A stretch of 64,000 nt of DNA. It comes from Microbacterium telephonicum (GTDB taxonomy: Bacteria > Actinomycetota > Actinomycetes > Actinomycetales > Microbacteriaceae). The notes beneath the pieces are model-generated. The model did not search any database and was not told the origin of the DNA. It was given only the letters and a program-made list of their open reading frames with translations. The position numbers and the translations under genes are program-made. The stretch spans positions 189,259 through 253,258 of the forward strand of contig NZ_RCDB01000003.1 in the NCBI RefSeq assembly GCF_003651225.1, written 5' to 3'. This document shows positions 56,002-64,000 of this stretch, one piece after another; within the stretch, counting starts at the first letter, position 1, and each line of letters starts with the position of its first letter.

Positions 56002-56007
56002 TAGGCT
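56002..56007 (+). promoter_or_regulatory. TAGGCT -10 box, leaderless asparaginase gene
   Basis: TAGGCT ends 6 nt before the GTG at 56014. Confidence 0.55.
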
Positions 56008-56013
56008 GGGCGG

Positions 56014-57003
56014 GTGCCGCAGACCTTCTCCGTGTCCTCCTCGGTCGAGCTCGCCGTCGTCGAGCGCAGTGGTTTCATCGAGTCGCGGCACGCCGGGTCG
56101 GCGATCGTGCTCGACTCCGAGGGCGTCGTCATCGACACACTCGGCGACGTCGATCAGCCGATCCTCCCCCGCTCGAGCCTGAAGCCGCTGCAGGCGCTGG
56201 GCTGCCTCACCGCAGGCGCCCCGCTGGAGGGCCTGCCCCTGGGACTGGCGACCGCGAGCCACTCCGGCACCGACCGGCACGTCGCCGTCGTGCGCGACAT
56301 CCTCGACGCCGCGGGCCTCGGCGAAGACGCCCTCCGCTGCCCGCCGTCCTGGCCGGGCGACACCGCCACACGCGACGAGCTCGTGCGCGAGCGGCTGCAG
56401 CCGGAGCGGGTGCGGATGAACTGCTCGGGCAAGCACGCGGCGATGCTGCTGACCTGCAGCGTCAACGGCTGGGACACCGCCACCTACCTCGACCCCGAGC
56501 ATCCGTTGCAGGCCCACATCCGCGAGGTGATCGAGCGACTCACCGGCGCGAAGGTGTCGGCCACCGCGATCGACGGATGCGGCGCCCCCGTGTACGGCAT
56601 GAGCCTCGCCGGACTGGCGCGCGCGGCGCACCGGATCGGCACGGCGTCGGAGCGGTCGCCGTTCGCCCTCCACCGCCATGCCGGCGCCCTCGTGCGCACC
56701 GTGCGCGAGAACCCGTGGACGATCGACGGCCCCGGCCGTGCCGACACGATCGCGATCGAGCGCCTCGGGGTGTTCACGAAGGGCGGCGCCGAGGGCGTCA
56801 TGATCATGGTCGCCCCGAACGGCACCACGACGGCGCTCAAGGTGCTCGACGGCAGCGGACGCGCCGCGACCGCGATCGCGCTCGCCCTGCTCGTGAAGCA
56901 CGGCGCCCTCGCCGCGGGCGAGGTCTCGGCGACCCTGGCCGCCCTGCCGCTGTCGATCCTCGGCGGCGGCGTCGAGGTCGGCGCCATCCGCGCCACCGTG
57001 TGA
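56014..57003 (+). CDS. L-asparaginase II family protein (Rhizobium etli type)
   Basis: A 329-aa protein of the asparaginase II family (Pfam Asparaginase_II), which is unrelated to the E. coli enzymes and has a beta-lactamase-like fold. LAVVERSGFIESRHAGSAIV starts it. LPRSSLKPLQALGCL contains the Ser-x-x-Lys catalytic element, SHSGTDRHVAVVRDIL and RMNCSGKHAAMLLTC provide the conserved Cys/Lys zinc- and substrate-site residues, and IDGCGAPVYGMSLAGLARA follows. It hydrolyses asparagine to aspartate and ammonia. Monocistronic, and followed by repeat array C. Confidence 0.92.
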   Translation: MPQTFSVSSSVELAVVERSGFIESRHAGSAIVLDSEGVVIDTLGDVDQPILPRSSLKPLQALGCLTAGAPLEGLPLGLATASHSGTDRHVAVVRDILDAAGLGEDALRCPPSWPGDTATRDELVRERLQPERVRMNCSGKHAAMLLTCSVNGWDTATYLDPEHPLQAHIREVIERLTGAKVSATAIDGCGAPVYGMSLAGLARAAHRIGTASERSPFALHRHAGALVRTVRENPWTIDGPGRADTIAIERLGVFTKGGAEGVMIMVAPNGTTTALKVLDGSGRAATAIALALLVKHGALAAGEVSATLAALPLSILGGGVEVGAIRATV

Positions 57004-57041
57004 GTCGGGGCGCCTCGGGTCGCCTTCGCGTCGCCCCGAGT

Positions 57042-57158
57042 GTGTCACGCGAACGGTCGGTTCCTGCCTCTCGGGGCAGCACTCCGTGTGACACGTCTCG
57101 CGACCACGTCCCACGAACGGCGCCCACCGGCGTCCCGCACCGGCACTTTGCGTGACAC
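57042..57158. repeat. Array C of 53-bp inverted-repeat units (two copies)
   Basis: Units 57042-57094 and 57106-57158, each 53 bp, with an 11-bp linker (57095-57105). Half-sites GTGTCACGCGAACGGTCG and TCCGTGTGACAC, then ACGTCCCACGAACGG and CTTTGCGTGACAC, belong to the family of arrays A and B, 50 kb away. It lies between two convergent genes. Confidence 0.88.
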
Positions 57159-57178
57159 GCCGGCCCTCGAGACCGCGG

Positions 57179-59980
57179 TCAGCGCGGCAGCCGGATGCGG
57201 CGCACGGCGCCGTCGCGCACGAGCCACCCGGAGCCGGGCGCGGCGTAGGGCGGGAGGTCCCGGATGCCGGTGACGGCTCGGAAATCCGCCGCGCACGCGG
57301 CATCGATCACCAGCACGCCGGCGTCGCGCGTCTCGGTCAGCGTGCGCCAGTGGGCGACCCACTGCTCCGCCGAGCCGACGAGCACCCCGCGCGTGCCGGC
57401 GACGGCCTCGGCGACGAGGACGGCGACGCGCTCCCAGGCCGCCAGGACGGCGGCGCCCGCGGTCGCGGACGGCACGACGAGCCCGACGAGGTCCTCGCCG
57501 TGCGGATGCCACGGCGAAGGCGTGCGCGTCCGCGTCGGCGCCGGCGGGTCCACGTACGCGAGTTGCACGGTGCGGCGCGCCCACACGGCCCGGCCCGGGC
57601 CGGCGTCCGGCGCGTGGTCGGCGGCGTCCCCTCCGGCGGCGACGAGGTCGGCACGGCCCGCGTGGGCCAGCAGGATGCGCTCGGGCAGCAGGTCGACGAT
57701 GCGGGCGACGGCGGCGGTCGGGCGCTGCGCGGTGACGGCGAGACGGATGCCGCGCGCGCGGCCGTCGCGCGCCAGCAGCTCCAGCCGGTCGCGGGCGGCC
57801 GCGGCATGGTCGGCGGGGAGCCGCGCCAACAGCAGGTCGAGATCGTCGACGAGCACCACGCCGCCGGGCTCGGCCTCGTCCAACGCGGCGATCGCGTCCC
57901 AGGCCGTCTCCGGATCGGACCCGACGCGGTGGACGGCGGCGGCCTGCGCGGCGATGGCATGCAGTACCGTGCTGCGCCCGCTGCCCGCGCGCCCGAGCAC
58001 CGCCAGGCCCGCCCCTTCCGGCAGGTCGACGATCGGCTGACGCTGCCGCGCCGGCTCGTCGGCTACGCCCAGGACGATCCGCCCCGGCACGGCGAGCCGG
58101 GCGAGCGGGATGCGCGCCGGAAGCGCGGGCAGCCAGGGTCGGCGCACGACGGTATCGGGCTCTCGTGCCGCGACGGAGGCGATGAGCTCGGGAGTCGCAC
58201 GCGCGATCCGCACCGGGGTGGGCGCGTCGTCGCCCGCGCGCCGCACGAGCGCCACCCCGAGGTCGGCCGGGCGCCCCGACAGCCGCGCCGCCGCGTCGGA
58301 GCCGAGCACGGTGCGCGAATCGCCGGGGTCGGTGACGCGCAGCGCGATGCGCAGCGGCGCGTTGGCGAGGACGCCCTCCCGGAACGCGCCCGCCGCCCGC
58401 TGCGAGGCGAGCACCGCGTGCACGCCCAGCGCCCGGCCGCGCGCGACGATGTCGGCGAACAGATCGTGCACGGCCGGATGGGCGGCGGCGAGCGCGGCGA
58501 ACTCGTCGACGACGACCACCAGTCGCGGCAGCAGGTCGGGCCGGTCGGCGAGGTCGCGCGCACCGGCGTCCGCCAGCACGCGCTCGCGGTGCAGCAGCTC
58601 GGCGCGCAGGCTCTCGACGGCGCGGACGGCGCCGGCCATGTCGAGGTCGGAGACGACACCGGTCACGTGCGGCAGGGCGCGCAACGGGTCGAACGCGCGT
58701 CCGCCCTTGAAGTCGACGAGCAGGAACGTCACACGGGAGGGCGGCGCGTGCGCAGCCAGCGCGACGATCCACGACGTCAGCAGCTCGCTCTTGCCCGACC
58801 CGGTGACGCCGACGACCACGGCGTGCGGACCGTCCGCGACGAGGTCTACGACCCCCGTGCCGCGCTCGGCCACGCCGATCGCCGCCGCCAGCCCCGCCGC
58901 GCCGTCCGGCGCCTCGTCCAGCAGCGCCGCCAGCGTCGGCGCCGCGCCGGAACGGCGGCCCAGCGACGCCTCCGCCCGTGCGGCGAGCGCCGCCACCATC
59001 CGCACCGTCTGGTCGCGCGAGGCCGCCTCGATCCGCACCTCCGTCGTCGTCCCGCCGTGGTCGAGCCTCGCGCGCCCGGCGGCCTGCATCGTCAGCACGG
59101 CACCGCACCGCGGCGGGGGCGGCGCCCCGGGCGCGACCCGCACGATCGGGATGTCTGCGCCGTCCGGGACGGCGTCGCCCGGTTCGCCGAGCCACACCGT
59201 GCGGCCGCCCACCGTGTCACGATGAGGTGCCCCGTCCCACGGCCCCGCCGGCTCCACGCGCAGTCGCGCGTCGGCGGGCGGGAGCATGCACAGCACCTGC
59301 AGCGTCAGCGCGCGCACCACGGCGGCCGCGACGATCGGCGGGCCGACGACGGCGATGCCGGCCCGGACGGGTACGGTGACCGGCACCTCCGCGATGACCC
59401 GCGCGGCGCGGCGCACCTCACCGGCATCCGCATCGCCGTCTCCCCCGCCGACACGAAGCGTGCTGGCGGCCTCTCCGGATCCCACGACGATCATCTCTTC
59501 GCGGCCGGGCACCGCTCGCCATATCTCGGCGGGGTCGGCGGCGTAGCGCTGCAGGTCGGGGTGCCGCGCCCACCGCTGCGCCCGCTCCCCCGCGTGCCGG
59601 TGCGCGACCTCCGCCGTGACGCGCACGCGCTCCGCCGCGGCATCGGTGCGTGCCCGCCGCCGCCCGCGCCGCTGCGTGCGCCGTGCGTCCCACACCGCGC
59701 CGAGCGCCATCAACGGCCCGAGCGCGGCGAACCACAGCGCGTACGGCGACTGCGTCACGGCCCACAGCACGACGGCGCCGACGACGGGCACGAGGGCCGA
59801 GGCGAGCGGGAAGGATGCCGGGGCCGACGGTGCCGGCGCCGACGACAGCGTCAGCGGCGTGTCGTCGTCGGGCAGCACCGACGACACGGAAGTCACCGAT
59901 GCCACCGACGCCGACCGCGACGACGTCGGCCGTGCGGCATCCGCCGGCGGCCTGGATGCGAGGGGGCGGAGGCGGACCAT
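57179..59980 (-). CDS. FtsK/SpoIIIE-domain ATPase, EccC-like
   Basis: A 933-aa membrane-anchored ATPase like EccC of type VII secretion. A Ser/Pro-rich N-terminus precedes two transmembrane helices (about 57-98) and a basic stretch (RRTQRRGRRRAR). The first ATPase domain has GVTGSGKSELLTSWIVALA (Walker A Lys397), DFKGGRAFDPLRALPHVTGV and LVVVVDEFAALAAAHP (Walker B). The second has GRAGSGRSTVLHAIAA, where the Walker Lys is replaced by Arg669, and VLVDDLDLLLARLP. Only the first is likely to be fully active. No WXG100, EccB/D/E or mycosin gene is nearby; the upstream neighbour is a PP2C phosphatase. Orphan proteins of this kind occur in Microbacteriaceae, with unknown substrates. Confidence 0.88.
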   Translation of the reverse strand: MVRLRPLASRPPADAARPTSSRSASVASVTSVSSVLPDDDTPLTLSSAPAPSAPASFPLASALVPVVGAVVLWAVTQSPYALWFAALGPLMALGAVWDARRTQRRGRRRARTDAAAERVRVTAEVAHRHAGERAQRWARHPDLQRYAADPAEIWRAVPGREEMIVVGSGEAASTLRVGGGDGDADAGEVRRAARVIAEVPVTVPVRAGIAVVGPPIVAAAVVRALTLQVLCMLPPADARLRVEPAGPWDGAPHRDTVGGRTVWLGEPGDAVPDGADIPIVRVAPGAPPPPRCGAVLTMQAAGRARLDHGGTTTEVRIEAASRDQTVRMVAALAARAEASLGRRSGAAPTLAALLDEAPDGAAGLAAAIGVAERGTGVVDLVADGPHAVVVGVTGSGKSELLTSWIVALAAHAPPSRVTFLLVDFKGGRAFDPLRALPHVTGVVSDLDMAGAVRAVESLRAELLHRERVLADAGARDLADRPDLLPRLVVVVDEFAALAAAHPAVHDLFADIVARGRALGVHAVLASQRAAGAFREGVLANAPLRIALRVTDPGDSRTVLGSDAAARLSGRPADLGVALVRRAGDDAPTPVRIARATPELIASVAAREPDTVVRRPWLPALPARIPLARLAVPGRIVLGVADEPARQRQPIVDLPEGAGLAVLGRAGSGRSTVLHAIAAQAAAVHRVGSDPETAWDAIAALDEAEPGGVVLVDDLDLLLARLPADHAAAARDRLELLARDGRARGIRLAVTAQRPTAAVARIVDLLPERILLAHAGRADLVAAGGDAADHAPDAGPGRAVWARRTVQLAYVDPPAPTRTRTPSPWHPHGEDLVGLVVPSATAGAAVLAAWERVAVLVAEAVAGTRGVLVGSAEQWVAHWRTLTETRDAGVLVIDAACAADFRAVTGIRDLPPYAAPGSGWLVRDGAVRRIRLPR

Positions 59981-60057
59981 CGCCCCATTCGAGCACCGCC
60001 CTCGGCACCCCGGCCGGACGACGATGCGGATCGGCGGAGGATCGGGGAGAACCCGCC

Positions 60058-60846
60058 TCAGTCGGTCGTTGGGGAGGAACCCCGACGGGCGACGTCGAGC
60101 ACGATGATCGAGATGTTGTCGCGACCGCCGTTCTCCAGCGACGCCTCGAGCATCGCGTCCACCGCGTCGGCCGGGTCGGCGTTCTGCAGCAGGAAGTGCA
60201 GGATGCCGTAGTCGGTGAGCTCCTTGGTGAGCCCGTCACTGCACACGACGAACCGGTCGCCGTCGACGACGTCGAGGCGCACGTAGTCGGGCTCGACACC
60301 GTCGGTCGGGCCGACCGCACGCGTGATGACGTTGCCGTACGGGTGGTTCTCGGCCTCTTCGGGGCTGAGTCGTCCCGCAGCGATCAGCTCCTGCACGACG
60401 GAGTGGTCGGTCGTGATCTGCGCGAGCGCGCCGTCCCGGAACAGGTAGACGCGCGAGTCTCCGATGTTCAGGGTCACCCAGGTCGGCTCGTCGTCGTCGG
60501 TGTCGAGGAAGACGCCCGTGACGGTCGTGCCGGTGCCCTCGTCGGTGGCCTCCGGGTGCGCCCCGATGTCGTTCACGGCGCGGGCGAGGGCCTTCTCTAT
60601 CGTGGCGGGACCGACGTCGCCCTTCGCGGTGACCGCACGCAGCCGCTCGATCGCGCTCGAGGAGGCGATCTCGCCGCCGACGTGGCCGCCCATCCCGTCG
60701 GCGACGACGAACAGCGGGTACGCCGCGAGGACGGCATCCTGGTTGATCTCGCGCCGCCGGCCGGTGTGCGTGGCTTCGGCCCACGACAGCTCCAGCGCGC
60801 CGCCCGCGATCGGGACGGTGCGCGTCGAGGTCGTGGTCTCGGTCAC
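60058..60846 (-). CDS. PP2C-family serine/threonine phosphatase
   Basis: A 262-aa metal-dependent protein phosphatase of the PstP/Stp1 kind. HTGRRREINQDAVLAAYPLF opens the domain, VVADGMGGHVGGEIAS carries the metal-binding Asp and Gly, NIGDSRVYLFRDGALAQIT and TDHSVVQELIAAGRL follow, and CSDGLTKELTDYGI and GGRDNISIIVLDV close it. It lacks the membrane anchor found in PstP of mycobacteria. The GTG at 60846 has AAAGAGAG upstream. It lies 77 bp upstream of the EccC-like gene in the same direction; a functional link through phosphorylation of that system is possible (inference). Confidence 0.93.
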   Translation of the reverse strand: MTETTTSTRTVPIAGGALELSWAEATHTGRRREINQDAVLAAYPLFVVADGMGGHVGGEIASSSAIERLRAVTAKGDVGPATIEKALARAVNDIGAHPEATDEGTGTTVTGVFLDTDDDEPTWVTLNIGDSRVYLFRDGALAQITTDHSVVQELIAAGRLSPEEAENHPYGNVITRAVGPTDGVEPDYVRLDVVDGDRFVVCSDGLTKELTDYGILHFLLQNADPADAVDAMLEASLENGGRDNISIIVLDVARRGSSPTTD

Positions 60847-60908
60847 TGCGCTCTCTTTCCCTGGCCGGCAGTGCGTCCGTGCGCGCGATCGCGCGGCACG
60901 GAGCGTCT

Positions 60909-62164
60909 TCACACTCTAGTGGACGGCTCGCTCCCGGCCTCGTCGTCCGCGCCCACCGGGGCCTCGAACTGCGCGTCGTACAGCCGCCGGTAGGCGCCGC
61001 GGGCCTCGAGCAGCTCGCCGTGCGCCCCCTGCTCGACGATGCCGCCGTTCTCCATCACGAGGATGAGGTCGGCGTCGCGGATCGTCGAGAGTCGGTGCGC
61101 GATCACGAACGAGGTGCGATCGCGCCGCAGCCGCGACATCGCCCGCTGGATGAGCAGCTCGGTGCGGGTGTCGACCGAGCTCGTCGCCTCGTCGAGGATG
61201 AGGATGCGGGGATCGGCGAGGAAGGCGCGCGCGATCGTGACGAGCTGCCGCTCCCCGACCGAGAGGTTCGTCGCCTCGTCGTCGAGGACCGTGTCGTAGC
61301 CGTCGGGGAGGGCGTGCACGAAGCGGTCGACGTAGGCATCGGTGGCCGCCGCGACGATGTCCTCCTCGGTGGCGTCGGGCCGCCCGTAGGCGATGTTCTC
61401 GCGGATGGTGCCGGCGAACAGCCAGGCATGACCGCGGGGAACATGATCGCCATCAGGTTGCCGGCGCGCAGCCCCGTGACCATGACGTCGTCGCTCGCCG
61501 CGCGGAACCGCGCCCGCTCCTGGTGTTCGCGCACGAAGGCGCGCACGACGCGGATGCCGGTCAGCTGTTCGCGCAGGATCTGGTTGAGGCGGTCGATGCG
61601 CGCCTGCATGAGGCGGAACGCCGGGACCATCCGCACGACGATGAGCGAGACGATGATCAGCAGCACCGGGATCGCGACGACCATGAGCCACGACAGGCCG
61701 GCATCCTGCTGCACCGCCATGACGACACCGCCGATGGCGAGCATGGGGGCGGAGACCATGATCGTCGCCGACATCTGCACGAGCATCTGCACCTGCTGCA
61801 CGTCGTTCGTGTTGCGGGTGATCAGCGACGGGGCGCCGAAGCGGCCGACCTCCCGCTGCGAGTACGCGACGACGCGGTGGAACAGGGCACCGCGCAGGTC
61901 GCGGCCCGTCGCCGTGGCCAGGCGCGAGCCGAAGTACACCGCCACGACCGAGCACACCACCTGCACGAGGCTGATGCCGAGCATGACGGCGCCGGTCGAC
62001 CAGATGTAGGGGATGTCGCCCTTGACGACGCCGTCGTCGATGATGTCGGCGTTGAGGGTGGGCAGCAGCAGCGAGGCTATCGACTGCGCCAGCTGGAAAA
62101 CGATGACGAGCAGGATGAGCGGCCATGCGGGTCGCAGGAATCGCACGAGGAGTCGGCCGAGCAC
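60909..62164 (-). pseudogene. ABC exporter (TMD-NBD half transporter) with internal deletion and frameshift
   Basis: The 5' part (62164 to about 61427, codons 1-246) encodes the transmembrane domain up to the fourth or fifth helix, ending [11 protein letters not shown]. At 61426-61432 the sequence jumps, in another frame, to [16 protein letters not shown], the segment directly behind the Q-loop of the nucleotide-binding domain. The last helices, the Walker A motif and the Q-loop are missing (roughly 170-180 residues judged from family length). The 3' part keeps [28 protein letters not shown] and VIAHRLSTI, to a TGA at 60909. Without Walker A and in two frames it cannot make a working transporter. 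No intact partner half is adjacent. Confidence 0.88.
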
Positions 62165-62285
62165 GGCTCGACGCTACGCCCGCAGGCGCCGGGGCTTCAC
62201 GCATGCGGGGCCGTGCATGTCGCCGGGGCGCGCGCGAGGCGGGTGGATCGCTAGCCTGGGGCCAGCATCGCCGAAAGGACCCGCC

Positions 62286-62786
62286 ATGGCCGACGAGACA
62301 TCGACTCCTCCCCCGCTGCCCGATCAGCCCGCCGCGCAGGCCGCCCGGTCCGCGGCACCCGCCGCCGCACCCGCCGCGCCGTCCGCGCCCGCCGCGGACG
62401 CGGGCCTCGGCGTCGACGACACCGGCGTGCCCCGCCTGGTCGGGGAGGTCGACGACATCGGCCGCGGGTTCCTCAGCGCCCTCTTCGACATCACGTTCTC
62501 GACGTTCATCACCCGCCGCCTGGCGAGCGTGTTCTACGTCGTGGGACTCGTGGCGATCGGGATCGGCTTCATCGCCGCGTTCTTCGGCGGGGTCATCGGC
62601 GGCATCCGCGCGCTGTGGTGGAACCTCGGCGGCGGGATCTCGCTGATCGTCTCGACCGTGATCGTCGCGCCGATCCTCGCGTTCCTCGCGGTGGTCGTGC
62701 TGCGCTTCGTCATCGAGGCGGTCGTCGCCCTCGTCGCCGTGGCCGAGAACACCGAGCGCACCGCCCGCAACACCGACCGCGTCTGA
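62286..62786 (+). CDS. DUF4282 membrane protein
   Basis: A 166-aa protein. Residues 1-45 are Ala/Pro-rich and disordered. Then [20 protein letters not shown] leads into two long helices (about 83-108 and 116-145) and a polar end ([13 protein letters not shown]). The FDxxFxxFIT(R/T) start and two helices match DUF4282, a family of unknown function. GAAAGGACC precedes the ATG. An in-frame ATG further upstream (62013) is inside the ABC pseudogene on the other strand and is not used. Confidence 0.85.
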   Translation: MADETSTPPPLPDQPAAQAARSAAPAAAPAAPSAPAADAGLGVDDTGVPRLVGEVDDIGRGFLSALFDITFSTFITRRLASVFYVVGLVAIGIGFIAAFFGGVIGGIRALWWNLGGGISLIVSTVIVAPILAFLAVVVLRFVIEAVVALVAVAENTERTARNTDRV

Positions 62787-62795
62787 GCGCGGACC

Positions 62796-63545
62796 CTACG
62801 CGAACAGCTCCAGCTCGCCCGGCGCGCCACCGCGCACACGGATGCCGGCGCCGTCTGCCCAGTTGGTGAACGCCGCGAGACTGCGGATGCGGGGGCGCTG
62901 CGTCGCGAGGGCGCGCACGAGCGCGCCCTTCGCGTGCTTGTTGAAGTGGTTGAGCGCGCGCACCGCGCCGTCCGCGCCCTCGCTGACGACGCGCACATAC
63001 GCGGAGGGGATGCCGGCGGGCAGCGGTCCGAGCGCGGCGTACGCCTCGGAGCGGAGGTCGAGCACGAACGGCGCGCCCGTGCCGGCGACGGCGGCGGTCA
63101 CGGCATCCGCCCACACCCGACGCAGCGCGGGGACACCCGGGAGCGACGTGCCGGCGGCGAGGCGATAGGCGGGGATCGGGTCGAGGGCGCCGACCGGGCC
63201 GAAGGGGGCGGAGTGCACGAGCACATGCGCGCCGAGCCAGCGCCGCTCCGTGGCGGCGAGGGTCGAGGCGTCGAGCGCGTCGTACAGCACGCCGGTGTAG
63301 CGGTCGACGGCCGGGAGCGTCGGTCCGGTGCGCAGCGCCGCGTTGTCGGCGATGTCGCCGCGCTGCCGCTCGGAGAGCTTCAGGATGCGGGCGGCGGCAT
63401 CCGGGTCGGCGCTCAGCGCGACGAGCGCGTCGACGACGAGCATGCGCTGCGGCGCGAGGTCCGGGAGGGCGAGCGCATCGAGGTCGAGCGGGCGCGGGCG
63501 TCCGCCGGGGCGCTTGGTCTCCGAGGGCGGCAGCAGGATGAGCAT
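62796..63545 (-). CDS. yaaA: Peroxide stress protein YaaA family (DUF328)
   Basis: A 249-aa protein. MLILLPPSETKRPGG is the characteristic start, RYTGVLYDALD and GAHVLVHSAPFGPVGALDPI form the middle, and FVLDLRSEAYAALGP and HFNKHAKGALVRAL hold the basic residues of the helix-hairpin-helix-like DNA-binding surface described for E. coli YaaA. In E. coli YaaA lowers free iron during peroxide stress; the molecular reaction is unknown. Transcribed in the same direction as the atp genes upstream, but behind a hairpin. Confidence 0.92.
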   Translation of the reverse strand: MLILLPPSETKRPGGRPRPLDLDALALPDLAPQRMLVVDALVALSADPDAAARILKLSERQRGDIADNAALRTGPTLPAVDRYTGVLYDALDASTLAATERRWLGAHVLVHSAPFGPVGALDPIPAYRLAAGTSLPGVPALRRVWADAVTAAVAGTGAPFVLDLRSEAYAALGPLPAGIPSAYVRVVSEGADGAVRALNHFNKHAKGALVRALATQRPRIRSLAAFTNWADGAGIRVRGGAPGELELFA

Positions 63546-63562
63546 GGAAGTCTCCGGGAACG

Positions 63563-63629
63563 CGAGAAACCACTCCCCGCGCGAGGAATCAGTGCAGAGG
63601 CTGTTCCCCGCGCGAGAAGTGGTTTCTCG
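63563..63629 (-). terminator. Hairpin ending the atp operon
   Basis: CGAGAAACCACT (63563-63574) and AGTGGTTTCTCG (63618-63629) are 12-bp perfect arms. The 43-bp centre contains two copies of TCCCCGCGCGAG in the same direction (63574-63585, 63605-63616). It lies 14 bp behind the atpC stop. Confidence 0.65.
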
Positions 63630-63642
63630 GCGAGAGTGTCGG

Positions 63643-63903
63643 TCAGGCGTCGAGCGTCGCGTGGCCGGCCACGATGGTGAGCTCGTCGCCCTCCATCGAG
63701 AGGAAGCCGTCCTGAGCCGCGGCCGTGACCTTCGTGCCGTCGGTCTGCGTGATGCGCACCTGACCTTCGGCGAGGATCGCCAGCACCGGCTCGTGACCGC
63801 TCATGAGGCCGATCTCGCCCTCGACGGTCTTGGCCACGACGAGGTTCGCCTCGCCCGACCAGACCTCCGCCTCAGCGGAGACGAGGGTGACGGTCAGCGC
63901 CAT
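63643..63903 (-). CDS. atpC: ATP synthase epsilon subunit
   Basis: An 86-aa F1 subunit that couples and inhibits rotation. LTVTLVSAEAEVWSGEANLV starts the beta-sandwich, TVEGEIGLMSGHEPVLAIL is the signature, and VRITQTDGTKVTAAAQDGFL follows. The C-terminal helical hairpin of E. coli epsilon is missing (the protein ends at GHATLDA), the short form often seen in actinobacteria. It starts one base after the atpD stop. Confidence 0.95.
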   Translation of the reverse strand: MALTVTLVSAEAEVWSGEANLVVAKTVEGEIGLMSGHEPVLAILAEGQVRITQTDGTKVTAAAQDGFLSMEGDELTIVAGHATLDA

Positions 63904-63904
63904 C

Positions 63905-64000
63905 TCAGCCGTTCTCCTTCTGGATCTTCGCCCACTTCTCCTCGACGTCGGAGATGCCGCCGACGTTGAAGAAGGCCTGCTCGGCCACGTGGTCGAAGTC
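63905..64000 (-). CDS. atpD: ATP synthase beta subunit, C-terminal end only
   Basis: The last 31 codons of atp[21 protein letters not shown] then QKENG and TGA, matching the conserved end of F1-beta. The rest lies beyond the right edge. The atp operon therefore enters the window from the right on the minus strand. Confidence 0.92.
   Translation of the reverse strand, partial: DFDHVAEQAFFNVGGISDVEEKWAKIQKENG

Overview
The window is about 72% G+C, uses GTG starts freely and prefers C/G-ending codons. Gene order and protein types (actinobacterial NusA/IF-2, maltokinase, ECF42 with a DGPF partner, CsoR-type copper operator) point to a high-GC actinomycete, most likely Microbacteriaceae and probably Microbacterium. 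That assignment is inference; there is no rRNA or tRNA in the window to confirm it. Nearly every base is explained by about 60 protein genes. Large ORFs on the opposite strand of real genes are shadows caused by base composition. Left part (1-15.8 kb): a MerR regulator with an aldo/keto reductase, a metallophosphoesterase, a Pit phosphate transporter, an S9 peptidase, a DUF559 nuclease-like gene framed by two unusual repeat arrays, phosphofructokinase, an SNF2-type ATPase, a copZ-copA copper operon with a CsoR operator, a glycerophosphodiester phosphodiesterase and deoC. An IS481-family element (15825-16913) sits at the 3' end of ribF. Middle and right part (16.9-53.5 kb): the minus strand carries the conserved actinobacterial order dxr - site-2 protease - ispG - proS - nusA - ylxR - infB - rbfA - truB - ribF. 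Here it is broken open by plus-strand cassettes: a symporter plus acetate permease, an RNB ribonuclease, pcp, GntR-ACC deaminase, treS-mak, an attenuated trpE-trpG fusion, a YcnI copper cassette, an orphan MurE-like ligase and pflB-pflA. Smaller minus-strand additions (LOG protein, ECF42/DGPF) and plus-strand mutY and PPOX genes also intervene. Right end (53.5-64 kb): an FKBP lipoprotein, plsC, an OsmC protein, an asparaginase, a third copy of the repeat array, an EccC-like FtsK/SpoIIIE ATPase next to a PP2C phosphatase, an ABC exporter wrecked by an internal deletion, a DUF4282 membrane protein, yaaA, atpC and the end of atpD. Signals outside the genes are the most interesting part. (1) Eleven copies of an inverted-repeat unit of exactly 53 bp, joined by 11-bp linkers (64-bp period), occur in three arrays; two flank the DUF559 gene. 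(2) Many genes start 6-8 nt after a TAGGCT-type -10 box, which indicates leaderless transcripts. (3) Direct repeats with 11-bp period precede both phosphate-related genes. (4) A complete trp leader/attenuator precedes the fused anthranilate synthase. (5) The IS481 transposase and ribF both take their stop codons from the duplicated CTAG target. (6) Paired dyads of the form GTGGTC-R-G-W-CCAC lie upstream of pflB.
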